NCBI GenBank assembly: GCA_016703425.1
Contig: JADJCA010000018.1
Location: 1-64,000, forward strand
Direction: 5' to 3'
Length of the DNA stretch: 64,000 nucleotides
Origin: Myxococcales bacterium
GTDB lineage: Bacteria > Myxococcota_A > Polyangia > Polyangiales > Polyangiaceae
Shown here: positions 7,553 to 16,315 of the stretch, in pieces
How positions within the stretch are numbered: the stretch's first letter is position 1
Layout: each line of letters starts with the position of its first letter
Notes under the pieces: generated by a model
The model's input: the letters and a program-made list of their open reading frames with translations, nothing else
Database searches by the model: none
What the model was told of the DNA's origin: nothing
Made by a program: the position numbers and the translations under genes

Positions 7553-8547
7553 ATCCGACCCTGTTTCATGTCCGGGATCATCGCCAAGATGGCGTCCTTG
7601 AGGGCCTCGCGCGAGGTCTTCTCGCACTTCCACCCGACGCCCTGAATGCGGCTCGTGTCGAGGCGCACGATGGGCACGTCGCCCTTCCAGCCGCGATCGC
7701 CGCCGGCGTATTGGTATTGGACCTTCGACTTCTCGAGGCCGAGGCACTCGAGGGCGATGTCGGCGATCTCCGTCACGGTGATGTAGTCGCCGGTGGCGAC
7801 GTTGTAGACCTGGAAGGGCTTCACGCCCTTCTCGGCCACGAGCATCACGGCGCGCACGACGTCGGTCGCGTGGATGTACGACTTCGACTGTTTGCCGTCG
7901 CCGAGGATCGCGAGGTGCGTCGGCTCTTTGAGCAAACGGCGCGCGAAGTCGAAGCCGACGCCGTGCGTCTGCCGCGGGCCGACGACGTTGCCAAAACGGA
8001 ACGCAGCGCCGCGCATGCCGAACATGTGCGCATAGCTCGAGATGAGCGTCTCGCCGGCGAGCTTGCTGGCGCCGTACGTCGACACAGGCTCGAGCGGCGC
8101 GTGATCTTCCTTTGCCTCGACGGTGCCGAGGTCGCCGTAGACGCCGCTGCCCGATGCGTAGAGGATTTGCCCAACGCCGGCGCGGCGCATGCTCTCGACA
8201 ACCGCGTTGGTGAGCGCCGTGCCTTGCCAGAAGTCGATGTCGGGCTCGGTGACGGCGCGCGCGATGTCGGGGTTCGACGCAAGGTGAATGACGAGGTCAT
8301 GACCCTTGAGCGCCGCCGTCAGCGCGTCGATGTCTTCGACGTTCCCGCGGACGACGGCCAAGCGTGCGTCTTTCGCGTGGTGCGCGTAGTGCCACTCGCG
8401 GCCCGACGAGAAGTTGTCGTAGAGGGTGACCTTGGCGACGTCGCGCGCGAGCAGGTAGTCGAGGAAATGACTGCCGATGAAGCCAGCGCCGCCGACGATG
8501 GTGACCCTGCGGCCATTGAGCGCGGAAGCGCTGACCTCAAGCTTCAT
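7549..8547 (-). CDS. NAD-dependent sugar epimerase/dehydratase (SDR)
   Basis: 332 residues. The Rossmann motif VTIVGGAGFIGSHFL is at about residues 14-28, the catalytic YGASK sits after PVSTY (about 154-158), and substrate-side motifs are FRFGNVVGPRQ and KSYIHATDVVRA. This is the extended SDR family that acts on nucleotide sugars (epimerases, 4,6-dehydratases, decarboxylases). ATG 8547 overlaps the upstream isomerase stop (ATGA). It lies in an operon with heptose-type enzymes, so a nucleotide-activated heptose or derivative is a plausible substrate; this is inference. Confidence 0.88.
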   Translation of the reverse strand: MKLEVSASALNGRRVTIVGGAGFIGSHFLDYLLARDVAKVTLYDNFSSGREWHYAHHAKDARLAVVRGNVEDIDALTAALKGHDLVIHLASNPDIARAVTEPDIDFWQGTALTNAVVESMRRAGVGQILYASGSGVYGDLGTVEAKEDHAPLEPVSTYGASKLAGETLISSYAHMFGMRGAAFRFGNVVGPRQTHGVGFDFARRLLKEPTHLAILGDGKQSKSYIHATDVVRAVMLVAEKGVKPFQVYNVATGDYITVTEIADIALECLGLEKSKVQYQYAGGDRGWKGDVPIVRLDTSRIQGVGWKCEKTSREALKDAILAMIPDMKQGRM

Positions 8548-9143
8548 TTCACGGACTCCCACTTCGTGACGGACTTCTGAAGCACCGGGTGGCTGACGAG
8601 CAAGTGCCAAACGACGGCGCAGAGGCCCTCGGTGTGCGGCGTGATGCGATCCGCCGAGACGACGGGGATGAGCACGCACGCGTCGGCCATGGCCTTCGTG
8701 GTGCCGCCGTCGCGACCGACGATGCCAAAGACCTTCGCGCCGGCGCCCTTGGCGAGCTCGATGGCCTTCACGAGGTTCATGGAGACGTTCTTCTCGCGGT
8801 TGCCGCCGCCGACCGAGAAGATGAGGAGCGCGTCGTTCTTTTTGATCTGCGAGACCTTGAGCCACTCGGAGAAGGTCGTGTCCCAACCTTCGTCGTTGGT
8901 GCGGGCCGTCAGCTCCGAGACGTTGTCGGTCGGGGCGTAGGACTCGATGCCGCAGATCTTGCGGAAGTCGTTGACGGCGTGGCTCGCGTGGCCGGCGGAC
9001 CCGCCGACGCCGAGGATGAAGAGGCGACCGCCGCCGGCGCGAACGCCGGCGAGGCCCTGCGCGACGGCTTCGACGACGGAGGCGTCGATGCCCTCGATGG
9101 CCTTGATGCTCTCCTTGAAGAACGTGGCAACGAAGTCGCTCAT
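8544..9143 (-). CDS. SIS-domain isomerase, GmhA-like
   Basis: 199 residues. The SIS core is visible: RLFILGVGGSAGHASHA (about 38-54), where the Ser-containing phosphate loop matches GmhA's GGSA, and DALLIFSVGGGNREKN as the second phosphate loop. Length and order match sedoheptulose-7-phosphate isomerase (GmhA) better than glucosamine synthase-type SIS proteins. ATG 9143 overlaps the transaldolase stop (ATGA). A transaldolase, a GmhB-like phosphatase and an HddC-like nucleotidyltransferase are in the same operon, which supports a heptose-phosphate role. Confidence 0.8.
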   Translation of the reverse strand: MSDFVATFFKESIKAIEGIDASVVEAVAQGLAGVRAGGGRLFILGVGGSAGHASHAVNDFRKICGIESYAPTDNVSELTARTNDEGWDTTFSEWLKVSQIKKNDALLIFSVGGGNREKNVSMNLVKAIELAKGAGAKVFGIVGRDGGTTKAMADACVLIPVVSADRITPHTEGLCAVVWHLLVSHPVLQKSVTKWESVK

Positions 9144-9841
9144 AGCTTGAACCCTGCCGCTTGCGCGTCGTTGTAGAACATCTGCACGGTCTCGAGGCTG
9201 AACTGCGCGAGGTCCTTGCCGATGAGGTCGAGCTTCTTCAAGAGGTCCGGGGTCACCGTGACGATGGCGGCGCCGACTTGCTCGGCCTGAACGATGTTGA
9301 GAAGCTCGCGGGGGCTGGCCCACAAGAGCTCGACGTCTTTGCCAGCGGCGGCGCAGAGCTCGCGCGCGGCGGCCATGAGCGGGATCGGATCGCGACCGGT
9401 GTCGGCGATGCGGCCCGCGAAGACCGAGACGACGGACGGCGCGCCGCCCTTGAGGGCCTCGGTGGTGCCGGCGACTTGCTCGAGCGTGCAGATGGCCGTC
9501 ACGTTCAGCTTCACGCCGCTGTGGGCGAGCTCACGAACGAGCGGCAGCGCCGACTCGCGCTTCGTGTTCGTGATGGGGATCTTCACGTAGACGTTCTTGC
9601 CCCACTCCGTGATCTTCATGGCCTGACGCTTCATCTCGGCGAAGTCGTCGGCGAAGACCTCGAAGGAGATCGGGCGGTCGGGGATGTTCTTCAGAACTTC
9701 CTTCGCGAACTCTTCGTAGTTCGTGAGGCCCGCCTTGCGCATGAGCGTCGGGTTCGTGGTGAACCCGGAGATGCGCGGGTTCTTGTACATCGCGAGCAAG
9801 TCCGGGAGCGTCGCACCGTCGCAAAAGATCTTGATGGCCAT
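9140..9841 (-). CDS. Transaldolase-family enzyme (TalC/FSA type)
   Basis: 233 residues, the short form. It has KIFCDGATLPDLL near the start, ISGFTTNPTLMRKAG (the conserved TTNP), and the Schiff-base lysine in VYVKIPIT (about residue 87). A TIM-barrel length and NVTAICTLEQ complete the match. Within an operon that also carries a GmhA-like isomerase, it could supply sedoheptulose-7-phosphate or a related ketose phosphate. Substrate assignment between transaldolase and fructose-6-phosphate aldolase is open. Confidence 0.82.
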   Translation of the reverse strand: MAIKIFCDGATLPDLLAMYKNPRISGFTTNPTLMRKAGLTNYEEFAKEVLKNIPDRPISFEVFADDFAEMKRQAMKITEWGKNVYVKIPITNTKRESALPLVRELAHSGVKLNVTAICTLEQVAGTTEALKGGAPSVVSVFAGRIADTGRDPIPLMAAARELCAAAGKDVELLWASPRELLNIVQAEQVGAAIVTVTPDLLKKLDLIGKDLAQFSLETVQMFYNDAQAAGFKL

Positions 9842-9895
9842 GAAGCTTTCCTTGTCCCCGCGGACAAAAGCCGGAGAACGGGCGCATTCTGCTTC

Positions 9896-10465
9896 TTAAG
9901 TGCCCAATAGCCAACGCTGAAAATCGCGAAGATCGACGCCGTGGAAGGTGGGTCTGACAAACGCGTCAGGGAGCACCTTTTCGACCGCTTCGTCGGTCAA
10001 AAGCGCGGTCTTGAGGCCCGCCGCCGCGCCCGCCAGGATGTCGGTACCGCGGTCGCCAACCATGAAGGACTCGGCGCGGTCGAACTCCGTGTGCTCGGCA
10101 AGGGCATCCTCGAGGAGCTTCGTTTTGGGCTTGCGGCACGGGCAGCCGTCTTCGCTCCTGTGCCAGCAGATGTGCGAGCTCAAGATACGGCCGCCTTCTC
10201 GCTGCGATTCCGCGAGGATGAGGTCGTGCGCGCCCTGCAAGGCGTCGCGCGTGGTCTTGCCCTTGGCGGCCGCCGGTTGGTTGGTGGCGATGGCGAGCCC
10301 GTAGCCCGCGTCGGTGAGCGCCTTCAAGACCGAGGCGACCCACGGAAAGACCGTGACCTGCGCCGCGTTCATGGGGCTGTCGTGGCTCGGCGTGCCGCGG
10401 ACGCCGAGCATGGCGTTCAGGACGCCGTCGCGATCGAGGATGATTAGCCCACGCCGCGTGCCCAC
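9896..10465 (-). CDS. HAD-IIIA phosphatase, GmhB-like
   Basis: 189 residues. It has IILDRDGVLNAM, the DxDGxxN nucleophile motif of GmhB/HisB-N phosphatases, ATNQPA as motif II, and the zinc-binding pattern C-x-H-x5-C-x-C in CWHRSEDGCPCRKPK, which is characteristic of D-glycero-D-manno-heptose-1,7-bisphosphate 7-phosphatase. MVGDRGTDI gives motif III. GTG 10465 is the only reasonable start and overlaps the upstream nucleotidyltransferase by 22 bases. Reaction inferred: removal of the C7 phosphate from a heptose bisphosphate. Confidence 0.85.
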   Translation of the reverse strand: MGTRRGLIILDRDGVLNAMLGVRGTPSHDSPMNAAQVTVFPWVASVLKALTDAGYGLAIATNQPAAAKGKTTRDALQGAHDLILAESQREGGRILSSHICWHRSEDGCPCRKPKTKLLEDALAEHTEFDRAESFMVGDRGTDILAGAAAGLKTALLTDEAVEKVLPDAFVRPTFHGVDLRDFQRWLLGT

Positions 10466-11202
10466 GAGAGCTCTCCCTTCGCGCGCTTGTCCTTCACCCA
10501 CGCGGTGAAATCCTCGAGGCCCGCGGGCGAGCCGATCTCGTAGAAGCGCGGCTCCACCTCGATGCCGAAGAGCTCGCCTTCGAGGCTCAGCTCGTGGAGC
10601 ACGTCGGCCAGATCGTGCTTTTCGCCGGGCGCGTTCTTCGGAATGCGCTCCTCGACGACGCGCCGGGAGAGCCCCAAAAGGCCGTAGTCGATGAAGTGGA
10701 AGTCGGCGCTGGGCCGCGTCTTGTGGCGCTTGTCGTAGACGACGAGGCGACCGCCTTCGAAGACGACGTTGCTCGCGTCCCAGCGGCCGCCGTTTTGAAG
10801 CACGGTCATCGCGGCGGGCTTCTTCGACGCGAGGAACGCGGAGGCGACCTGGCCGAAATCGACCGGCAAGAACGAGTCGCCGTACGTGACGAGGAAGTGC
10901 TCCGTGAGCGCGCCTTGCTCGAGCGCGAAGCGTAGCGCGCCGCCGGTGCCGCGAAGCTCGGTGCCTTCGTCGACGTAGCGAATCGGCACGCCGAAGCGGG
11001 TCCCGTCGCCGAGGTGCTCGGCAAGCATCGCCGCGCGGTAGCCGACGCTCATGACGATCTCGGTGACGCCGTGCGAGGCGAGCCACGCGATCTGAAGGTC
11101 GATGAAGGGTACGCCGTCGACGGGAATGAGCGCCTTGGGCATCGATTGTGTGTACGAGGCCATGCGGGTGCCGAGGCCGCCGGCCAAGACGAGGCACATC
11201 AT
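10444..11202 (-). CDS. Sugar-1-phosphate nucleotidyltransferase, HddC-like
   Basis: 252 residues. The signature AGGLGTRM (about 8-15) and PKALIPVDGVPF define the NTP_transferase fold; TYGDSFLPVDF carries the metal-binding Asp, and FYEIGSPAGLEDF is typical near the end. ATG 11202 overlaps the TGA of the YfhO-like gene (ATGA), excluding a long upstream extension. Neighbouring GmhA- and GmhB-like enzymes make an HddC-type heptose-1-phosphate nucleotidyltransferase most likely, though the base (GDP, ADP or other) cannot be read. No HddA/HldE-type kinase is in the cluster. Confidence 0.85.
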   Translation of the reverse strand: MMCLVLAGGLGTRMASYTQSMPKALIPVDGVPFIDLQIAWLASHGVTEIVMSVGYRAAMLAEHLGDGTRFGVPIRYVDEGTELRGTGGALRFALEQGALTEHFLVTYGDSFLPVDFGQVASAFLASKKPAAMTVLQNGGRWDASNVVFEGGRLVVYDKRHKTRPSADFHFIDYGLLGLSRRVVEERIPKNAPGEKHDLADVLHELSLEGELFGIEVEPRFYEIGSPAGLEDFTAWVKDKRAKGELSWARGVG

Positions 11203-13127
11203 GGCGTCTTTATAACCTTGGAGAGCGCCAGCGCGATGCGCGCGCGACGTTGACGAAGGAGACCGTAGAGGAGAAAGCCGCTCAGCACGAAGGCGCTGAC
11301 GGCGAGGCCCGCGTAAAGCCCCGGCGGTCGGTACTTGAGCCGGACCGTCCCGGCGCCGCCGTGCGGAAGGCGAACGCCCACGGCGCCTGCCGCGTCGAGC
11401 GCCGGCTGACCATCGACGGTCCAGCCTGGGTCGAAGTTCATGTTGTAGACGAGCAGCGCGCCAGGGCTCACGCTCGCGTAGGTGATCTCCGCCGAGCTGG
11501 GCGCGAACTTGGTGACCTCGGCCTTGCCGCCGCCCTCCTGGAAGTAGGCCTCGCCGCGGTAGTTGGCGTCCTCGCGCAGGCGCGCTCCGAGGGCCGGCAG
11601 CGTGACGCCGTAGGCGTGATAGACGCTCGTGTTGGCGAGCATCGACGGCACCAGCGCGCCGCCCCAGTGCGTCGGCACGTAGTCCTGGACGATGCGCCGC
11701 GCGTGCTGAAATTTCTCGGCCCGCGGCACCGGCGGCAAGAGCCGCGTGAAGGTCTTTCCGATGAGCGGCGCGCTCACGTCGAGCATCGGCTTGCAAAGAC
11801 CAAACGCGACGACCACGAGCGCCGCGTCGAAGAGGCGATAACGCGCGTTGACGCGCGGGAACTTCGCGAGGACCCAGTCGAGGAGCGCCCCAAAGGCCGC
11901 TGCCGCTGAGAGACCGAGCAGGAGGAAGGCCACCTGGATGAACCGCGAGGGCACGTGCTGCGAGCTGAAGAGCGGCAGCTTGTGGAGGAGCGTCCACGGT
12001 GCGTAATGGTGGAACGTCCCGAGCGACAGGAGCACGAAGAGCACGCCCAGAATGCGGAACGTGCGCGTCCCTTTCGCGGAGGGCAGGAACGTTCCCAGGA
12101 GCAAGAACAGGAACGCGAAGCCGCCGATGTACGCGCCGTATTCGTGCCATCCCCAGATGGGCAAGGGCTGCACTTTGGGGCTGATCAACACGTCGAACAT
12201 CTGCGGAACGGTCACCGTCTCGTCGGAGGCGATGGCGCGGGGAAAGCGCGAGAGGAGCTCGAGCATCGGGATGAGCTTCGGCGCCGCGAGGCCGATGGCG
12301 ACGACGCCCACGAGCATCGCGCGGCCGACCGGCGCGAAGCTCCAGCGCGCGAAGGTGAGCACGACGCAGTAGATGCCGAGCACGAGGGCCGCGTGAGGCG
12401 CCGGGTAGATGCCGCCCATGGTGACGAGGAGGCCCGAGAGGAGTCCGGCGATGACGGCGTCGCGCTTCTTGCCGGCGCCCGTCGCGACGGGCACGGCGCC
12501 GCGGCAAGACCGGTCGTAGAAGAAGAGAATCCACGGCAACCACGCGTATTGGAAGTGCCACGTGTGACCGACGTTGAACTGGAACGACCAGCGACTGTTC
12601 ATGACGAACAAGAGGCCCACGAAGGTCGCGAGGCCCACGCTCCGCGTGAAGCGACGCGTCAACGCGAGCGCGCCAAAGAGCGCCACGAGGGTGCTCGCCG
12701 CGGCCTCGAGCCTGAGCGCGACCTGCAGCGGGAAGAGCAGGTAGAGGAAGAAGTACGGAGAGACGACGTTGGTGGCGCCCTCCGAGTACGACCACGCGGG
12801 AAAGCCTCCCCCGAACCACGGACTGAACCAGGGGAACTCGCCGTGCTGAAGGGCGATGACGGTGATGTAGCGGTAGGCGCCGTGGGCGTCCCAATCTTCG
12901 CTCCCCCACTCTTGCCAGTTCTTGAAGGTCGGGCCGTAGACGAAGTGGAACGAGTAGCCGATGACGCCGAGCGCGAAGAGCCAGGGCAAGCGCGTCCAAA
13001 GCCAGACGAGGACGGCGCGCGCCACCGTCAAGGCGCGCAGCGGCGCGGGTTTGCCAGCTTTGCCAGCTTTGCCGGCGGCGCCGGGACGACCGCCAACGTC
13101 GTCGAGCTTAAGAGCCTTCGCGTTCAC
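11199..13127 (-). CDS. YfhO-like multispanning membrane protein
   Basis: 642 residues with roughly twelve hydrophobic segments and a soluble C-terminal beta region (about 520-610) containing LLVYNMNFDPGW. The N-terminal 30 residues are Gly/Lys/Ala-rich with a 9-bp tandem repeat encoding AGK. WDAHGAYRY, WFSPWFGGG and WSYSEGATNVVSPY form the conserved first periplasmic loop. GTG 13127 is the start. It resembles YfhO/GT-C-like proteins that modify surface polymers with lipid-linked sugars. The frameshifted gene at 968-2798 is a paralogue. The catalytic role is inferred only from family and operon. Confidence 0.82.
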   Translation of the reverse strand: MNAKALKLDDVGGRPGAAGKAGKAGKPAPLRALTVARAVLVWLWTRLPWLFALGVIGYSFHFVYGPTFKNWQEWGSEDWDAHGAYRYITVIALQHGEFPWFSPWFGGGFPAWSYSEGATNVVSPYFFLYLLFPLQVALRLEAAASTLVALFGALALTRRFTRSVGLATFVGLLFVMNSRWSFQFNVGHTWHFQYAWLPWILFFYDRSCRGAVPVATGAGKKRDAVIAGLLSGLLVTMGGIYPAPHAALVLGIYCVVLTFARWSFAPVGRAMLVGVVAIGLAAPKLIPMLELLSRFPRAIASDETVTVPQMFDVLISPKVQPLPIWGWHEYGAYIGGFAFLFLLLGTFLPSAKGTRTFRILGVLFVLLSLGTFHHYAPWTLLHKLPLFSSQHVPSRFIQVAFLLLGLSAAAAFGALLDWVLAKFPRVNARYRLFDAALVVVAFGLCKPMLDVSAPLIGKTFTRLLPPVPRAEKFQHARRIVQDYVPTHWGGALVPSMLANTSVYHAYGVTLPALGARLREDANYRGEAYFQEGGGKAEVTKFAPSSAEITYASVSPGALLVYNMNFDPGWTVDGQPALDAAGAVGVRLPHGGAGTVRLKYRPPGLYAGLAVSAFVLSGFLLYGLLRQRRARIALALSKVIKTP

Positions 13128-13148
13128 GAATCGCTGCGACGCGGGAGG

Positions 13149-13940
13149 CTAGGTGTTGCGAGGGCGCGCCACGGCGACGACCTGCCAGCCGAAACGCGAG
13201 TCGCGCGCGTTGTAAGGAAAGAGGCCGTCGAAGGCGCCCATCACGAGCTTGGCGAGGCCGCTGCCGCCCTTGCCCATTTCGCCCGACTCGACGTCTTTGA
13301 CGAGCTTCTTGCCTCGCAAGATGACGAGGAGACGGTACGCGTTGAAGAACGGGAAGCCGGCCATGTTGACGCTCTCGACGTCGAAACCGGCGCTCTGCAA
13401 CGTGTCGCGCGCAAGCTCGCGCGTGTAGTGGCGGCGGTGGCCGATGTGCACGTCGAAGGCCGAGCGCGGACCGCCGGGGACCGTGAGGACGAGGCGCGCG
13501 TCGGGTGCGAGGTAGCCTTTCAAAGCGCGAAGGAACGCGACCGGATCGTCGACGTGTTCGATGACATCGGAGCAAACGGCGGCCGTTGCCCAGCCCTTGA
13601 ACGCCTCGGCTTCCGGCGGCGGGTTGTAGAGGTCGACGCGAACGAACTTCGCCCCGGGGACCTTGGCGCTCGCGATGCGAATGCCGCTCGCCGAGAGCTC
13701 GAAGCCGGCGTACTCGTTCGCGAGGCCGCTCTGGTTGGCGCGCACGAGGAAGTCGCCCTGGCCGCTGCCGACGTCGAGCAGCCGCGCCGTGGGAATCCGT
13801 GCGCCGCCTGAGCGAAGGGCGTCGAGGATCAGCTCGTGACGCATCGTTTGAGCAGGATTCAAGCTCGCCGACTCGGCGTAGCGGTCCCAATGGTCGTTCC
13901 AGTCGTCGCGCTGCTCGTCAGCGCCTGATGCTTCAGCCAT
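13149..13940 (-). CDS. Class I SAM-dependent methyltransferase, first gene of the glycan operon
   Basis: 263 residues. DDWNDHWDRYAES is at the N-terminus, motif I is LLDVGSGQGDFL (about 54-65), and VCSDVIEHVDDPVAFL and LVLTVPGG follow, typical of Methyltransf_23-type enzymes acting on polyprenyl or glycan substrates. ATG 13940 is preferred over an in-frame upstream ATG (14018) because the extension is not conserved-looking. It is the promoter-proximal gene; the operon promoter should lie in the roughly 160 bases before tRNA-Lys. The acceptor is unknown. Confidence 0.83.
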   Translation of the reverse strand: MAEASGADEQRDDWNDHWDRYAESASLNPAQTMRHELILDALRSGGARIPTARLLDVGSGQGDFLVRANQSGLANEYAGFELSASGIRIASAKVPGAKFVRVDLYNPPPEAEAFKGWATAAVCSDVIEHVDDPVAFLRALKGYLAPDARLVLTVPGGPRSAFDVHIGHRRHYTRELARDTLQSAGFDVESVNMAGFPFFNAYRLLVILRGKKLVKDVESGEMGKGGSGLAKLVMGAFDGLFPYNARDSRFGWQVVAVARPRNT

Positions 13941-14099
13941 GGCGAGGGGGGAAGTAGCACCGATGCTCGCGGCGGTCAGTGGCTTCCGTGAGGAATTGCC
14001 ACCCGGATCACCGGGCAATCGTGACCTCGTTCGCTTCGACGTGCCTTCACCCTTGACTCGGATCGAGCAGAGGAATAGTTACGGCCCCCTCTTTCTTAC

Positions 14100-14172
14100 G
14101 GGCCAATAGCTCAATTGGTAGAGCAGCGGACTCTTAATCCGTTGGCTGACAGTTCAAGTCTGTCTTGGCCCA
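14100..14172 (+). tRNA. tRNA-Lys (anticodon CTT)
   Basis: A full cloverleaf can be folded by eye: acceptor GGGCCAA/TTGGCCC, D stem GCTC/GAGC, anticodon stem GCGGA/TCCGT around the loop CTCTTAA (anticodon CTT), variable TGGCT, and T stem GACAG/CTGTC with loop TTCAAGT. The discriminator base is A at 14172, followed by CTA, so CCA is not encoded. It lies between the divergent glycan operon and a plus-strand lipoprotein gene. Confidence 0.97.
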
Positions 14173-14254
14173 CTAACTAGTTCCAAAGGGGTTTGGCGAG
14201 AGGCCCCGATCGAAGCGCCCCGAGCGGTGGCGACTCGGTTACGACGAGTTGCCC

Positions 14255-14396
14255 ATGCGACGAGCTGCCTTTCTCGCCTCGATGTCGCTCGCCGCGTGCG
14301 GCGCTCCGGCGAAGGACGCTGACATCGGCGACCGACGAGCAGCGCAAGAGCTGCCGCGCGATCGAGGCGCGCGTGAAGCGAACCTTTGGGGAGTGA
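14255..14396 (+). pseudogene. Possible small lipoprotein, frameshifted
   Basis: ATG 14255 opens MRRAAFLASMSLAACGAP, a short signal peptide with an acceptable lipobox. About eight codons later the sensible reading moves to another frame, which gives ATDEQRKSCRAIEARVKRTFGE and a TGA at 14394-14396. Joined, this would be a lipoprotein of about 46 residues with a single helix. It may be a broken gene, a sequence error, or coincidence; the homologue is unknown. Confidence 0.3.
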
Positions 14397-14445
14397 AGGC
14401 GGACCTTGAATCGTCGGGCCGCCGCGACGTCTTACCGGCCGCCCG

Positions 14446-15339
14446 ATGACGCCCGCAGACCACGTCTTCCCTCGAGTCGCGACCCTGCTCGCGACCCTCA
14501 CGCTCGTAGCGGCCGCCCATTGCAGCGCCGCGACCGATGCGATCACGCCGGGTACGGCTTCGATCGACGACGCCGGCGACGAGGCCGCGGATGACGACGC
14601 GGGTGACGAAACCGCAGGTGACGCAGGCGCCGCGCGAGATGCCTCCACCAAGGACGGAGCCGCGAACAAGGACGGAGGCGCGAAAGACGCGAGCTCCATG
14701 GACGCAGCGAAGGTCGACGCCTCGCACGACGCCGCCAAAGACGCTCTGATCGATGCCCGCCCGCCCGACGCGGGGACCTACCCCACGGCCCACCTCGGCA
14801 CGCGTCCCCGTGCGGGCACCGTCGCCGGTGACGTCATCAAGAACTACGGTTTCACCGGCTACCGCGCGGTAAACGGCACACTCGACACAAGCAAGCTCCA
14901 GACGATTCACCTCGCCGACTACTACGATCCGACGGGCAAAAAGGGCCTCAAGGTGCTCCACATCATCGCGGCTGCGCGCTGGTCGTCACCCGACGGCGCC
15001 GAGGTGCAGGCCGCAGTGACGGCGACGCCGGCGCTCGCCGCCCAGGGCGCCGTCTTCTTGGTCGCGATGGGGCAAGGCGCGAGCGTCGGCGCTTCAGCGA
15101 CCAAAGCGGATCTCGACGCGTGGGTCACCAAGTACGGGCCGCACTTCTCGCTCGCTCTCGACCCCGCGTTCGCCGCGCTCTCGGACATGTGGGACGTGTC
15201 GGCCGTGCCGTTCAACGTCGACGTCGATCTCCGCTCGATGGAGATCCTCGCAGCGGACGTAGGCGCGCCGCCCGATCTCGCGGGCACTGTGCAGGGCTAC
15301 GTCGATTGGGTGAAGACGCACCCCGCGTCCTGGCCCTGA
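14446..15339 (+). CDS. Lipoprotein with a Cys-less redoxin-like domain
   Basis: 297 residues. The signal peptide has lipobox VAAAHC. A spacer of about 75 residues follows, made almost entirely of Asp, Ala, Gly and Lys. From about residue 115 there is a thioredoxin-fold-like domain: VIKNYGFTGY, LADYYDPTGKKGLKVLHIIAAARWSSP, a helix, VFLVAMGQG, FSLALDPAFAALSDMWDVSAVPFNVDVD (with the cis-Pro-like VPFN). The position where AhpC/TSA or TlpA-like proteins have WCxxC reads RWSSP, so there is no redox cysteine. Likely a non-catalytic or binding version. The fold assignment is by pattern only. Confidence 0.6.
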   Translation: MTPADHVFPRVATLLATLTLVAAAHCSAATDAITPGTASIDDAGDEAADDDAGDETAGDAGAARDASTKDGAANKDGGAKDASSMDAAKVDASHDAAKDALIDARPPDAGTYPTAHLGTRPRAGTVAGDVIKNYGFTGYRAVNGTLDTSKLQTIHLADYYDPTGKKGLKVLHIIAAARWSSPDGAEVQAAVTATPALAAQGAVFLVAMGQGASVGASATKADLDAWVTKYGPHFSLALDPAFAALSDMWDVSAVPFNVDVDLRSMEILAADVGAPPDLAGTVQGYVDWVKTHPASWP

Positions 15340-15529
15340 GCCGGAACCGCTCTGGGTTGTTCCTTTGGACTTCTCGGCGGTCGGGCCGTCCCATGGGCCA
15401 TGCAGGAGCGCACGTCCCACGGGAGCGTGGGTGCCATCCGAGCGCACCTGCAGCGTCGCGCGGGGCGGCGATGCTTGGAGTCCCGTGGACGTAGCGACGT
15501 TCACGCGGGACCCGAGTACCTTGTGGGGC

Positions 15530-16255
15530 GTGTTTCGCGTTGCTCTCGTTGCGATGCTCGTGTGCGTTGGTTGCTCCCGACCGAAGCCCAAGGTGATCAC
15601 TGACAGCGCCGTGGCCATCGTGGGCAACGTGCTCATCGGCCTGGTCGGGGAGGAAGTCGACGACATCGCGCGCGACTGCCAGGCCGAGCTGCGCGACGAG
15701 ATGTGGACGGGCCAACACTTCGACTTTGAGCTCCGCTTCGACAGCGAGGGGCGCCCTGCGACAATGCATGCCGGATCCGAGAAGGTCGCTCGGGAGCGAG
15801 GGGCCGCGCACCGCTACGCCCACCGCGAAGACACGGCGATGTTTCAATGTGTGCGTGCACGCGTCATGCGAACGCTCCGCCTGACCGCAGCAGTACCCGG
15901 TCGGGCTGCGCTGTCTCGATGGCCCTTCACGGGCCCGGTAGGGCCTCTCCCAGCGCCAGACACGGGCCGGCCAACTTTGACCTACCGGGCCGTGCGCGCG
16001 CTACTTGTAGCGGCATCGCGCCGGCACTGCGCGAGGTTCGATCCCGGCATGCCCTATCCGGTCCTTGTCACGTTCAAGGGCATGGAACAAAGCCTGGTGC
16101 GCCCCATGGGCCTCGTGCCGCTCTCTGACGAGAGCCGTGCTTGCCTCGCGGACGCCGTTCGAGCGGTCGACATCCGCGGCCTCTTGGTCGGTCGCGAGTA
16201 CACGGTGCTCACGGTGCCGTTCTTCGCGCGGGACGAGTTCATCGTCGCGGAGTAG
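15530..16255 (+). CDS. Hypothetical lipoprotein
   Basis: 241 residues from GTG 15530. Signal peptide VFRVALVAMLVCVGC with a clear lipobox, then a mature domain of about 220 residues with several Cys (RDCQAEL, FQCVRAR, RRHCARF, RACLADA) and two regions of similar shape, each a Cys-containing helix followed by a beta pair (around residues 60-125 and 160-235). This resembles the AgmX/TonB-C-like energy-transducer C-terminal repeats seen in myxobacterial lipoproteins, but I cannot confirm it. An upstream in-frame extension to 15365 lacks signal character. Confidence 0.6.
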   Translation: MFRVALVAMLVCVGCSRPKPKVITDSAVAIVGNVLIGLVGEEVDDIARDCQAELRDEMWTGQHFDFELRFDSEGRPATMHAGSEKVARERGAAHRYAHREDTAMFQCVRARVMRTLRLTAAVPGRAALSRWPFTGPVGPLPAPDTGRPTLTYRAVRALLVAASRRHCARFDPGMPYPVLVTFKGMEQSLVRPMGLVPLSDESRACLADAVRAVDIRGLLVGREYTVLTVPFFARDEFIVAE

Positions 16256-16315
16256 ATGCGTTAGGCTGCTCGACCGAGAAGCCCGCAAGCTCAAGGGCGG
16301 AAGACCGGGACCCCG

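Noticed and set aside
9896..11197. A long HAD protein with an N-terminal extension to 11197
   Set aside because: The extension is Arg/His-rich out-of-frame reading of the nucleotidyltransferase gene; the HAD motif starts at codon 8 from GTG 10465.
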